Of a DNA stretch of 64,000 nt, positions 34,677-44,300 are shown one piece after another. The notes under the pieces were generated by a model that was given only the letters and a program-made list of their open reading frames with translations, was not told the origin of the DNA and searched no databases. This DNA is from Tidjanibacter massiliensis (GTDB lineage Bacteria; Bacteroidota; Bacteroidia; Bacteroidales; Rikenellaceae): NCBI RefSeq assembly GCF_900104605.1, contig NZ_LT629959.1, positions 1 through 64,000 on the forward strand, read 5' to 3'. The translations under genes were made by a program, and so were the position numbers. The first letter of the stretch is position 1. Each line of letters begins with the position of its first letter.

Positions 34677-35684
34677 ATGGGAAAAGAGGTCATCATCGTC
34701 GGTGGGGGAGTTGCCGGCATGCAGGCTGCCCTGTCGCTCAGGGAGCGCGGGGCGGAGCCTGTGATAATCGAGAAGGAGGAGCGGTTGGGCGGCAAGCTGA
34801 CCGGGTGGCACCGGCTCTTCCCCACGTTCACCCCTGCGGAAGATGTGCTCGGACCGCTGCTCCGTCGTGTGGAGGAGGCGGGTATTCGGGTGATGACGGG
34901 AACGGAGGTCGAGGAACTCGTACCCGGCGGTGTCGCGGTGGGCGGCGGACGCCGCATTACGGGAGATGCGACGGTGATTTGTTCCGGATTCGAACTGTTC
35001 GATGCGAGGCTGAAAGAGGAGTACGGCTACGGCATCTACGACAACGTCTTCACCACGGTCGATATCGAGCGTATGCTCAACGAGGGACGTGTGGCGACGG
35101 CACAGGGCCAGGCGCCGCGCCGTATCGCCTTTCTGCACTGCGTGGGTTCGCGCGACGAAAAGGTGGGGGCACACCACTGCTCGCGGGTGTGCTGCATCAC
35201 GGGTGTGAAACAGGCCATCGAAATGAAAGAGCTGTTCCCCTCTGCGGAGGTGTACAATTTCTATATGGATATTCGCATGTTCGGGCCGGGCTATGAGGAG
35301 CTGTACCGCCGGGCGCAGCTCGAATACAACATCAATTTCGTCCGGGGGCGCATTTCGGAGGCCAGCCAGACGATAGACGGCCGGGTTCAGGTGAAGGCGG
35401 AGGATACGCTCGTGGGGCGGCCGCTCAAGATGACCGTGGACATGCTCGTGCTCATTGTGGGGATGAAGGGCGGAGCGCGTAACGGTGCTTATGCACGCAG
35501 CGGGGAACTTCGCGTAGCCGAAAACGGTTTCATGCAGCCGCTCGACCCCTTCTCCGGGAACGTGCTTTCGCAGCGGGCCGATATTTTCTACGCCGGTACG
35601 GTCACCGCCCCGAAGAACATCGGCGAGAGTCTGAACGAAGGAGCCGCCGTGGCGGAGCGCGTGGCCGGATACCTTAAATTATAA
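34677..35684 (+). CDS. HdrA-like FAD protein (short form)
   Basis: 335 aa from the ATG at 34677 (MGKEVIIVGGGVAGMQAAL). The GGGVAGM motif and EKEERLGGKLTGWH bind FAD; CVGSRD together with HHCSRVCC supplies the Cys cluster typical of HdrA. The end SLNEGAAVAERVAGYL matches the closing FAD motif. Methanogen HdrA is nearly twice as long, with extra ferredoxin domains that are missing here. HdrA performs flavin-based electron bifurcation in HdrABC-Mvh; whether this short form does so is open. Five bp separate it from the next gene. Confidence 0.88.
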   Translation: MGKEVIIVGGGVAGMQAALSLRERGAEPVIIEKEERLGGKLTGWHRLFPTFTPAEDVLGPLLRRVEEAGIRVMTGTEVEELVPGGVAVGGGRRITGDATVICSGFELFDARLKEEYGYGIYDNVFTTVDIERMLNEGRVATAQGQAPRRIAFLHCVGSRDEKVGAHHCSRVCCITGVKQAIEMKELFPSAEVYNFYMDIRMFGPGYEELYRRAQLEYNINFVRGRISEASQTIDGRVQVKAEDTLVGRPLKMTVDMLVLIVGMKGGARNGAYARSGELRVAENGFMQPLDPFSGNVLSQRADIFYAGTVTAPKNIGESLNEGAAVAERVAGYLKL

Positions 35685-35689
35685 GACGG

Positions 35690-36019
35690 ATGCCACAGTT
35701 CGGTTTTTCCATATCGCAGCCCAGGGCGGTGAACCTCGACACGAACGACCTCGTGCCGGCGGAGAAAATCCTGCACGACATGCCGGAGCTGCAGACCTGC
35801 ATTGCGTGCGGGTCGTGTACCGCGACCTGTACGGCGGGTAACCTGACGTCGTTCAACTTCCGCAAGGTACACACGCTCGTGCGCCGCGGCGAATACCGCG
35901 AGGCTTACGAACAAATGGACAAGTGCATGCTCTGCGGCAAATGCCGGCTGGTGTGTCCTCGCGGCATCAATACGCGGGCCGTGGTGATGAAAATCAAACG
36001 CGAACTGGGCGATTATTAG
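35690..36019 (+). CDS. Small HdrC-like ferredoxin subunit
   Basis: 109 aa with two 4Fe-4S sites: CIACGSCTATC (about 37-47) and CMLCGKCRLVCPRG (about 79-92). The first site ends in CTAG instead of the usual CP. It lies 5 bp after the HdrA-like gene and 12 bp before the membrane fusion protein, suggesting that it shuttles electrons between the flavoprotein and the membrane subunit. Confidence 0.86.
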   Translation: MPQFGFSISQPRAVNLDTNDLVPAEKILHDMPELQTCIACGSCTATCTAGNLTSFNFRKVHTLVRRGEYREAYEQMDKCMLCGKCRLVCPRGINTRAVVMKIKRELGDY

Positions 36020-36031
36020 CGGGAGGCAGGT

Positions 36032-37900
36032 ATGATGACGTATTACGACCATTTCGTTATTCCGTTCCTCGTGGGGACGGTCTTCATGTTTGCGGTCATC
36101 CTGTGGAAGTGGGGCCGGTGGCTGTGGCTGCTGCCCGGTGACGACAAACGGGCTATCGGCAGGGGAATATTCACGGCTGCAACTTTACGCGCCTTCTGGG
36201 AAGTCGTTTGCGAATCGCTGCTGCACAGGAAGATATTCCGGGTGAATCCGCTGCTCGGCTACATGCATATGAGCCTCGCTTTCGGCTGGTTCCTGCTTAT
36301 TGTGGTGGGATGGGTGGAGGCTGCGGCGGTGCTTGGCGCAGGGACACCGCTACATGCCCATGTCTTCTTCCGCTACTTCGGGCCGGAGGGAGAGACGGGC
36401 TGGAACCCGTTCGCTTTTGTCATGGACCTGTTGCTGCTGGTGGTCCTCTCCGGCGTCCTGCTCGCGTGGTTCAAGCGGATGCGTTCGCGGACCATGGGAA
36501 TGAAGCGGACTACGCGTCATGTGTTCGTGGACCGTGTGGCACTGACTTCGCTGTGGCTGATATTTCCGTTGCGGCTTACGGCCGAGAGTTTGACGGCGGC
36601 TATCAAACACAACGGCGGTTTCCTGACCGGTACGCTGGGCGACCTGATAGCCTCCGGGATGAGTGCTACTGCCGTCGCCGACCTCAATGCGGCGGCTTGG
36701 TGGGCCTACTCCTTCGCGCTGGCCGCATTCTTTATAGCCATGCCTTTCTCGCGCTACATGCACATCTTCACCGAGGTGCCGCTCATTTTTTTGCGCCGGT
36801 ACCGGCTCCGCAGCGGCCCGAAAGAGAAGAGTTTCGATAATTTCCAGATACAGGCCTGCTCACGGTGCGGCATCTGCCTCGACCCGTGCCAGCTCCAGCG
36901 GGACCTGGGTATCGACAACGTACAGTCGGTCTATTTCCTGCGCGACAGGCGGTATGGGAAACTGACGGACGAGGTGGCGGACAACTGCCTGATGTGCGGT
37001 CTGTGCGAGGCGCGCTGTCCGGTAGGGATAGAGCTCAACATCCTGCGGCTCAACAGCCGGCAGAAGCGGGTGGATTCGCCTGCGCTGATGCGTTACGATT
37101 ATCTGAAAGGGGTGGACCGCTCGTCGGGTACGGGGAAAGTGGGATATTTCGCCGGTTGTATGACGCTGCTCACTCCGGCGACGCTCCGGGCCATGGAGAA
37201 AATATTCGCCGCGGCGGGCGAGGAGGCCTGGTGGGCCGACCGCGACGGCGGTTCGTGCTGCGGGCGCCCCCTGAAGCTGTCGGGCGAAGTGACCGCCGCC
37301 GAACGGATTATGGAGCACAACAAGGAACTTTTCCGCAGGCACGGTATTACCACGCTGGTGACTTCGTGTCCGATATGCCTGAAGGTGTTCCGCGAGGATT
37401 ACGGTCTGGAAGGCATCGAGGTGCTGCACCACACGGAATACATGCTCCGGCTCGTGCGGGAGGGCAGACTCGGAGTAGAGATGACTGCGACCACTTTCAC
37501 CTACCACGACCCGTGCGAACTGGGGCGCGGAAGCGGTATTTACGAAGAGCCGCGGGAGTTGCTGCGCATGGCCGGCCGGTTGGCCGAACCGGTGCATAAC
37601 CATGCCGAAGCGCTCTGCTGCGGGAGCAGCCTGGCCAATACGGTGATAAACGACGGTCAGCAGGCCACGATAGGGCGGTCGATGACGTCCGAACTGGAGG
37701 CCACCGGGGCGGATACAATCGTGACGGCATGTCCTCTCTGCAAGAAGGCCATCGTGCGCAGTGCGTCGGTGCGGGTGGCCGATATTTCGCAAATTGTGGC
37801 CGAACATCTGCGTCCCGCGACGGAGATTCCGGTCGGAAGCCCTTCTGCGGTCGTGGGCGGCTGTGCCGGAACGGGAGTTGGAACGGCTTCGGGTTTATAG
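36032..37900 (+). CDS. Membrane fusion protein: NarI-like cytochrome, ferredoxin and two CCG domains (HdrED/DsrMK-like)
   Basis: 622 aa. Residues 1-265 hold about five membrane segments of NarI/DsrM type, with conserved His in GYMHMSLAFGWFLL and in SRYMHIFTEVPL that could ligate heme b. A dicluster ferredoxin follows (CSRCGICLDPC and CLMCGLCEARCP, about 280-335). The C-terminal half has two complete CCG domains (FAGCMTL, SCCGRPL, SCPICLKVF; then HDPCELGRG, LCCGSSL, ACPLCKKAI). Fusing HdrE-, HdrC- and HdrD-like parts in one chain gives a full route from quinol to a noncubane catalytic site. It is the last gene of the Hdr-like operon; its partner substrate is unknown. Confidence 0.87.
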   Translation: MMTYYDHFVIPFLVGTVFMFAVILWKWGRWLWLLPGDDKRAIGRGIFTAATLRAFWEVVCESLLHRKIFRVNPLLGYMHMSLAFGWFLLIVVGWVEAAAVLGAGTPLHAHVFFRYFGPEGETGWNPFAFVMDLLLLVVLSGVLLAWFKRMRSRTMGMKRTTRHVFVDRVALTSLWLIFPLRLTAESLTAAIKHNGGFLTGTLGDLIASGMSATAVADLNAAAWWAYSFALAAFFIAMPFSRYMHIFTEVPLIFLRRYRLRSGPKEKSFDNFQIQACSRCGICLDPCQLQRDLGIDNVQSVYFLRDRRYGKLTDEVADNCLMCGLCEARCPVGIELNILRLNSRQKRVDSPALMRYDYLKGVDRSSGTGKVGYFAGCMTLLTPATLRAMEKIFAAAGEEAWWADRDGGSCCGRPLKLSGEVTAAERIMEHNKELFRRHGITTLVTSCPICLKVFREDYGLEGIEVLHHTEYMLRLVREGRLGVEMTATTFTYHDPCELGRGSGIYEEPRELLRMAGRLAEPVHNHAEALCCGSSLANTVINDGQQATIGRSMTSELEATGADTIVTACPLCKKAIVRSASVRVADISQIVAEHLRPATEIPVGSPSAVVGGCAGTGVGTASGL

Positions 37901-38160
37901 GCTGTTGCCGATTCGATATTCGTGGACGGTAATGCATGTCCGTGTCTGCGGCGACTGCCCTCCGGGGTATGTCTTGTGACCGGTGGCCGAACCGTTCGGG
38001 GCAGTCTGTCAGGCCCGGAGGTGTCGGTGATACCTTGCCTGTAGGGAGACCGGCCCGGCAGATACGGAAATGTGCGGGATATTTCGGGAGTTATTGGGGT
38101 GAATGTCATAGTGTTGTGTCGAATGGTGCGGGCTTTGGCACCTGGAAAAGTCATGGTGGA
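37901..38160. other. Intergenic region after the Hdr-like operon
   Basis: I see no gene, hairpin terminator or RNA here; the promoter of the initiator tRNA begins at its right edge. Confidence 0.3.
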
Positions 38161-38192
38161 TTTGCGGAAACCGTATTTTCTTTTTATCTTTG
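38161..38192 (+). promoter_or_regulatory. Promoter of initiator tRNA
   Basis: TTTG at 38161-38164 and TATCTTTG at 38185-38192 are 20 bp apart, a near-perfect Bacteroidota promoter. The tRNA starts about 87 bp downstream, so a 5' leader must be removed. Confidence 0.65.
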
Positions 38193-38278
38193 CACCGTCA
38201 AAAAAGGAAAGCCGCCGGAAATAGGGTCCGCGGATTCCCGAATAAGCGATTCAAAGCCGTCGAGGCAGTACGATATAT

Positions 38279-38351
38279 CGCGGGGTGGAGCAGTTGGCAG
38301 CTCGTTGGGCTCATAACCCAAAGGTCGGAGGTTCGAGTCCTCCCCCCGCTA
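38279..38351 (+). tRNA. Initiator tRNA-fMet (CAT anticodon)
   Basis: 73 nt. Acceptor arm CGCGGGG/CCCCGCT leaves C1 unpaired with T72, the hallmark that lets the formyltransferase act. The anticodon stem TTGGG/CCCAA has the three G-C pairs of initiators and loop CTCATAA (anticodon CAT). T arm GGAGG-TTCGAGT-CCTCC, discriminator A; CCA is not encoded. Confidence 0.95.
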
Positions 38352-38356
38352 CTTAA

Positions 38357-38390
38357 CGAGAGAAATCCATAAGGTTTCTCTCGTTTTTTT
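38357..38390 (+). terminator. Rho-independent terminator of tRNA-fMet
   Basis: Stem cgagagaaa (38357-38365) with tttctctcg (38375-38383), followed by a run of seven T. Confidence 0.9.
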
Positions 38391-38745
38391 GTCGGTAAAG
38401 GGCGATAATAGAAGACCGTGCGGGAGTGTATTTTGTCGGTGCTGATGGTGGCGGCATTGTCTGATGAAGAGGCGACATGCGGAGCGAATCTCGGCGATGA
38501 ACCTTGTGTGTCGTGGAGGATGTCGTGCGCGCCGGTCGGTCGGAACTGCGCCGACGGTTGCGGATACGATGTCGTTCCGCTGTCGTCGGCGGTGAGTCTC
38601 CGTGTCCTTTGGAAGGATAATGCCCGAAAGATTATCTTTTTCTCCGTTTGAAAATGTTTGTGTTCTTGTCGGATGGGAACGATGGCCGTTTTACGGTGTC
38701 TGTCGTTTGCTGTGCGGCAGGAGGTTGCCGTGTATTCGCGGCATG
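38391..38745. other. Intergenic region without recognised feature
   Basis: This 355-bp gap downstream of two converging units holds no convincing gene; a 77-codon open frame on the plus strand has no homology signal I recognise. Confidence 0.3.
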
Positions 38746-39435
38746 TTACCGGCCGGTGACGCGGACGAGGAGGGGGGAATCGAAGATGGCAGCGGGGGAG
38801 ATGACCGGTTCGTCGAGGGGCGGCGTGGCGCCGTAGCGTTCGGCGAGTTTCTCCCGGACGGCCGGTGCGGAGAGGTCGAAATCTCCCAGTCGCTGCAGGT
38901 TGCCCAGTCGGATGCCCAGCGCCCGGTCGTATATTTTCCAGATGAGTTCGGAACAGTATAGCCGGTCGTCCGACCATTCGAAGGTCAGGTCGTAATCCCT
39001 GCCTGCAAACCGTGCGGCTTCCCGGCGCATCGCCGCGATGTTTCGTTCGGTGAGCAGGCTGTCCGCGCCGGCCAGCCTCTTTACGACGTAGTGGCCTCCT
39101 TTCCCTCGGGCTATCCACTGTGCGAGCGGCGTGGATTTCACGGGCTGTACGGCTTCGTAAACGAAGTAGTCGCAACCGTCGCGGTAGATGATGCCGCAGT
39201 GCGAATATTTCGAGCCGGTGGCCTCCTGGATGGCTCTGCTTTGGCCTGACAAGGAGGTCTGGAAGATGAGGTCGCCGTCACGCAGCACCTTTTCCTGCTG
39301 CATCGTTTCGACCTCCCTGCAGGCTCGTTTCTGTGCGTAGCGGGGGTTCTGTCGCAGTACACGGAATCCTGCCGCTGCAAATGCGCAGAGGAATACGGCA
39401 CTCATAATGGCTGCGAAAAGGTATTTTCTGTTCAT
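38746..39435 (-). CDS. YiiX/YebB-like permuted NlpC/P60 cysteine hydrolase
   Basis: 229 aa. An N-terminal hydrophobic segment (YLFAAIMSAVFLCAFAAAGF) anchors or exports it. The permuted papain-like plan is seen as LRDGDLIFQTS, then His79 in SKYSHCGII, then Cys161 in RLYCSELIWKIYD, with the order His before Cys that marks the permuted NlpC/P60 group. Members are thought to cleave amide or ester bonds in lipids or peptidoglycan; the substrate here is unknown. It is transcribed toward tRNA-fMet and is divergent from the glycosyltransferase. Confidence 0.88.
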   Translation of the reverse strand: MNRKYLFAAIMSAVFLCAFAAAGFRVLRQNPRYAQKRACREVETMQQEKVLRDGDLIFQTSLSGQSRAIQEATGSKYSHCGIIYRDGCDYFVYEAVQPVKSTPLAQWIARGKGGHYVVKRLAGADSLLTERNIAAMRREAARFAGRDYDLTFEWSDDRLYCSELIWKIYDRALGIRLGNLQRLGDFDLSAPAVREKLAERYGATPPLDEPVISPAAIFDSPLLVRVTGR

Positions 39436-39581
39436 GCGGTAATCGTTGCTGGATATGATGTTAAAGATAAGCAGTTTTTTGCGGATAATGGCAGGTACGG
39501 TGCGAATTTTATGTCGCTCGGGCTCGGAGGCGCGTCGGGACGATTATTTGCGTACATTTGTCATGCAAACAATGCTATATG

Positions 39582-40496
39582 ATGCCGGAAAAGAGACTGT
39601 CGCTTGTCATAGCCACCTACAACCGGGGTGCGAAACTCTGTACGACGCTCGATTCGCTCCTGGTGCAGACGCTGCCGCAGGAGCAGTGGGAGGTCGTCGT
39701 CGTGAACAACAACAGTACGGACGATACCGCCGCGCGGTTCGCCGATTACGTTGCCGCACATCCGCAGCTCGATGCCCGGATGGTGCTCGAAACGGAGCAG
39801 GGAGTTTCTGCCGCCCGGAACCGGGGCATTGCCGAGAGCCGGGGCGAATACATCGTGGTCATCGACGACGACGAGCGGGTGGTGCCCGAGTTCCTCGAAC
39901 GCTATTACAGCCTTTTCGAATCGCATCCGGAGGTGGGAGCGGCCGGTGGACGGATACTGCCGGGATTCGAGTCGGTTCCCCCTCGCTGGATGTCGAAGTA
40001 CACCGAACGGACGATTGCCGGAACGCTCGACCTCGGTGACCGGATGCGGGAGTTCCCGGAGGGAAAGTTCTTCGGGGGCGGCAACCACGGTTACAGAAGG
40101 GCGGTCGTCGGACGTTACGGTGGTTACGATACGTCGCTCGGCCGCACCGGCGGGGTATTGCTCGCCGGTGAGGAGAAAGAGTTTTACGGGCGGCTCCGGG
40201 CGGGAGGGGAACGCATCGTTTATCTTCCCGATGCCGTGATATATCATCTCGTGGAGCCGGAGCGGCTCACGCGAGGCTATTTCGTGAAACTGTGCCGGAA
40301 CATCGGGCGGAGCGAGCGCCGCAGGACACGGACCGCATCGCGTACCGCTTTCGCAGGGAGGCTTGCCGCAGAGGCGGTGAAGTGGGCGGGAGCCTCGGTG
40401 CTTGCATTGGGCTTTTTGTTGCAGGGAACGCCGGCCAAAGGGGGTTACCTGCTGATAATGAGGTGGCAGATAACGGCCGGTCTGCTGGGAGCTTAG
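39582..40496 (+). CDS. Family 2 glycosyltransferase
   Basis: 304 aa from the ATG at 39582 (an ATG at 39579 is immediately before it). The GT-A fold shows as LSLVIATYNRGAKL, VVNNNSTDDTAARF, SAARNRGIAESRGEYIVVIDDDERV with the metal-binding DDD, and GGGNHGYRRAVVGRYGGYDT with a downstream GEEKEFYGRL. A hydrophobic C-terminal part (about 265-300) may touch the membrane. It probably adds a sugar to a surface polysaccharide, though no other polysaccharide genes adjoin. A TACATTTG motif at 39553-39560 suggests its own promoter. Confidence 0.9.
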   Translation: MPEKRLSLVIATYNRGAKLCTTLDSLLVQTLPQEQWEVVVVNNNSTDDTAARFADYVAAHPQLDARMVLETEQGVSAARNRGIAESRGEYIVVIDDDERVVPEFLERYYSLFESHPEVGAAGGRILPGFESVPPRWMSKYTERTIAGTLDLGDRMREFPEGKFFGGGNHGYRRAVVGRYGGYDTSLGRTGGVLLAGEEKEFYGRLRAGGERIVYLPDAVIYHLVEPERLTRGYFVKLCRNIGRSERRRTRTASRTAFAGRLAAEAVKWAGASVLALGFLLQGTPAKGGYLLIMRWQITAGLLGA

Positions 40497-40502
40497 GCGG
40501 TA

Positions 40503-40534
40503 TTTGTTCCTCTCGCATAACTTGCGTACCTTAG
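40503..40534 (+). promoter_or_regulatory. Promoter of the outer-membrane-like protein gene
   Basis: TTTG at 40503-40506 and TACCTTAG at 40527-40534 are 20 bp apart. The start codon is at 40541, only 6 bp later, so the transcript would have almost no leader. Confidence 0.5.
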
Positions 40535-40540
40535 CAACCT

Positions 40541-41212
40541 ATGAAACTTTTTTCTTCGTTGCGCAGGGCCGGCTGTATCAGGCTGGTGCTATTCGTGCTT
40601 CCGGTCCTTCTGACAGGAGGGGAGGGAGTTGCCGCACCGCCCGGCGGTCCGCTGGCTTTCAGAGGCTTTTCGGGAGGAATGGCGCTGCATACCGGTTGGG
40701 TAGGCGGCGGCAGTGTCCGGCTGACTACTCCTGCCGGCCGTCCGCTGCCCGTGCAGAGGGTGCGGGGAGTGCCGTTCGGTATCGGCGGCAGCATCCGCTT
40801 CCATTTCGGAGAGCATCTCCGTGTGGGTACGGAAGGGTACGGTACCTATCTCGATTACGGCAGGACGGGCAGCCGGTTCGGTATCGGCTGGGGCGGTCTG
40901 CTCGTCGACTGGCAGTGGCATGCCGGTCGGTTCCACCCCTTTGCCGGCGTGACGGTGGGCGGCGGTGTCGTGCGCAATACGACGTTCACGCATCCGGCCG
41001 GGAACGATTTCGTGACCGAGGAGGGGATGTCGTTCCGCAAATACGGTTTTACGGCGCTGGCTCCCTTCGTCGGGACGGAATTTGCGCTGACGGCCCGTAT
41101 CCGCCTGATGGTGAAAGCCGACTGGCTGGTGAATGCAGGGCGTCCGCAGCCCGACTTTCCGCAGGGGCCGAGGCTCTATGTGGGCTTCATCTTTTACCAC
41201 TGCGGCGAGTGA
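40541..41212 (+). CDS. Probable outer-membrane beta-barrel protein
   Basis: 223 aa. A signal peptide (LVLFVLPVLLTGGEGVAA) is followed by alternating Gly- and aromatic-rich strands such as VPFGIGGSIRFHFGEHLRVG, FGIGWGGLLVDWQWHAG, FAGVTVGGGVV and a final LYVGFIFYHCGE. The size and pattern fit a small 8-strand barrel, but no named family is recognised. It follows the glycosyltransferase by 44 bp with its own promoter. Function unknown. Confidence 0.72.
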   Translation: MKLFSSLRRAGCIRLVLFVLPVLLTGGEGVAAPPGGPLAFRGFSGGMALHTGWVGGGSVRLTTPAGRPLPVQRVRGVPFGIGGSIRFHFGEHLRVGTEGYGTYLDYGRTGSRFGIGWGGLLVDWQWHAGRFHPFAGVTVGGGVVRNTTFTHPAGNDFVTEEGMSFRKYGFTALAPFVGTEFALTARIRLMVKADWLVNAGRPQPDFPQGPRLYVGFIFYHCGE

Positions 41213-41386
41213 CGCTGCAAGGTGATATTGACCGGCTTCCCGTTGAATATAGGTATGATTGTTATTAAAAATCCCGTTTTTTTGCTATATCTTTGCATCG
41301 GCCCGGCGACGGGCCGATGAGGTGCAATTCGAAATGATTCAAACGAATAAAATCCGGAACCTGAAACAAATCAATTCAAGGCAAAC

Positions 41387-44300
41387 ATGAAAGAGAAAAA
41401 GTTTATTACCTGTGACGGGAACTATGCGGCCGCGCATATCGCTTATATGTTCAGCGAGGTGGCTGCCATCTATCCTATCACACCTTCATCCACCATGGCC
41501 GAGTATGTGGACGAATGGGCCGCAGGGGGAAGAAAGAATATCTTCGGAGAGACCGTGAAGGTCGTGGAGATGCAGTCCGAAGCGGGTGCTGCGGGTGCGC
41601 TCCACGGTTCGCTCCAGGCCGGTGCGCTCAGTACGACCTTCACCGCATCGCAGGGTCTGCTGCTGATGATTCCCAATATGTACAAGATTTCCGGAGAACT
41701 TCTTCCGGGCGTATTCCATGTCTCGGCGCGAGCCATCGCCGCGCATGCCCTTTCCATATTCGGCGACCATCAGGACGTGATGGCTACTCGCCAGACGGGC
41801 TTCGCCATGCTCGCCACCAGCAGCGTTCAGGAGGTAATGGACCTCGCCGGCGTGGCGCATCTGGTAGCCATCAAGTCGCGCGTGCCGTTTCTGCACTTCT
41901 TCGACGGATTCCGTACGTCGCACGAGATACAGAAAATCGAGCTTATGGAGCAGGATGATCTCGCCGCTCTTCTCGACAGGGATGCGCTGGCCGGATTCCG
42001 TGCCCGTGCCCTTCGTCCGGAACACCCTGTAACGCGCGGTACCGCACAGAATCCCGACATCTACTTCCAGGCTCGCGAGGCGGCCAATCGTTTCTACGAT
42101 GCCGTGCCCGATATGGTGAACGAGGCGATGCAGCAAATCAACGCCATTACGGGCCGCGACTACAAGCCGTTCACCTACTACGGTGCGCCGGATGCCGACC
42201 GAATTGTCATCGCGATGGGGTCCGTGACCGAAACGCTGAAGGAGACGGTGGATTATCTCCGTTCGCAGGGCGAGAAGGTGGGTGTCGTGACCGTGCACCT
42301 CTATCGTCCGTTCTCGGCGAAATACATGCTCGATGTCATTCCTTCGACCGTCCGGAAAATCTGCGTGCTCGACCGCACGAAGGAACCCGGCGCCGCAGGC
42401 GAGCCGCTCTACCTCGACGTAAGGGATGTTTTCTACGGCCGGACGGATGCCCCCGTTATCATCGGCGGACGTTACGGCCTTTCCTCGAAAGATACCACGC
42501 CCGCACAGATGCTGGCCGTGTTCGCCAATCTGGGCGCCGCACAGCCGAAAGACCGCTTTACGGTGGGTATCGTGGACGACGTGACCTTCACGTCGCTGCC
42601 CGTGGGCGAAGAGATTTCGCTCGCCAAGCCGGGGACGTTCGAGGCGCTTTTCTTCGGACTGGGCGCCGACGGTACGGTGGGGGCCAACAAGAACTCCATC
42701 AAGATAATCGGCGAGACGACCGACAAGTATTGCCAGGCCTATTTCAGCTATGACTCCAAGAAGTCCGGCGGCTACACTTCCTCGCACCTGCGTTTCGGCG
42801 ACTGCCCCATCACTTCGCCCTATTTGGTGACCACGCCCGATTTCGTGGCCTGCCATGTGCCGTCGTACGTGGACAAATACGACGTGCTCAAGGGGCTCAA
42901 GAAGGGCGGTTCGTTCCTGCTCAACAGCCTGCAGGACGTCGATGCGATAAAGGAGTCGCTGCCCGACCACATGAAGGCGTACCTGGCCAAGAACCATATC
43001 AATTTCTACATCATCAATGCGACGAAGATAGCCGCGGAACTCGGTCTTGGCAACCGTACCAACACGATTATGCAGGCGGCCTTCTTCAAAATCGCCAACG
43101 TCATCCCCTACGAGGTGGCCGTCGAGCAGATGAAGAAGTTCATCTACAAGAGTTACGGGAAGAAGGGCGAGGATATCGTGAATATGAACTACGCCGCAGT
43201 GGACAAGGGCGGCGAAATGGTGCACAAGGTGGAGGTACCCGCCGAGTGGGCCTCGCTGAGTACGGAGAAGCCTGCGCGTGCGGCATCGTCCGCTCCCGAA
43301 TTCGTACACCGTGTAGTGGAACCGATTAACGGCCTCAAGGGCGACGACCTGCCCGTGAGCACCTTCAAGGGGCGTGAGGACGGTACGTGGGACAACGGCA
43401 CGGCCGCTTACGAAAAACGCGGTATCGCGGTGAGCGTTCCCGCATGGCAGTCTGAGAACTGTATCCAGTGCAACCAGTGCTCGTACGTATGCCCCCATGC
43501 CGCCATCCGTCCGTTCCTGCTGACCGCAGAGGAAGCCGCCGCCGCTCCTGCCGGCATGGCGTTGATTCAGGGTCAGGGGAATACCAAGGAATATAAGTTC
43601 CGCATACAGGTCTCCCCGCTCGATTGTACGGGTTGCAGCAACTGTGTGGATGTCTGCCCGGCGCCCAAGAAGGCGCTCCGGATGGAGCCCATCGACACCC
43701 AGCTCGGTCAGGTTGCCAACTGGGAGTATATGAACGGTAAGGTCGGTTACAAGGAGCATGTCATGGACAAGACCAAGACGGTCAAGGGGAGCCAGTTCGC
43801 CCAGCCGCTCTTCGAATTCTCCGGGGCGTGCGCCGGCTGCGGCGAAACGCCTTACATCAAGACGATTACCCAGCTCTTCGGTGACAAGATGATGGTCGCC
43901 AACGCAACGGGCTGTACTTCGATATACAGCGGTTCGGCGCCCTCTACGCCCTATTGTACCAACGCCAAGGGAGAGGGTCCCGCATGGGCCAACTCGCTCT
44001 TCGAGGATAACGCCGAATTCGGCCTCGGCATGCACGTGGCTGTCGAGAAGCTGCGCGACCGTATCGAGGAGAAGATGCGCTATGCCATGGAGAACTGCTC
44101 CTGCTGCTCGGAGGAGCTGAAGAAGACCATGGGCGAATGGATAGAGACGCGCCACAGCACGGCCCTTAACCGGGAAGTGTGCGACCGTCTCGTGCCGATG
44201 CTGGAGGCTTGCGGCTGCGATACGTGCAGGGAGCTCCTGTCGATGAAGGATAATCTCGCCAAGAAGTCGCAGTGGATTATCGGCGGCGACGGCTGGGGAT

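Noticed and set aside
38418-38651. 77-codon open frame in the gap between tRNA-fMet and the YiiX-like gene
   Set aside because: No ribosome-binding or family signal, and Cys- and Trp-rich composition unlike its neighbours.
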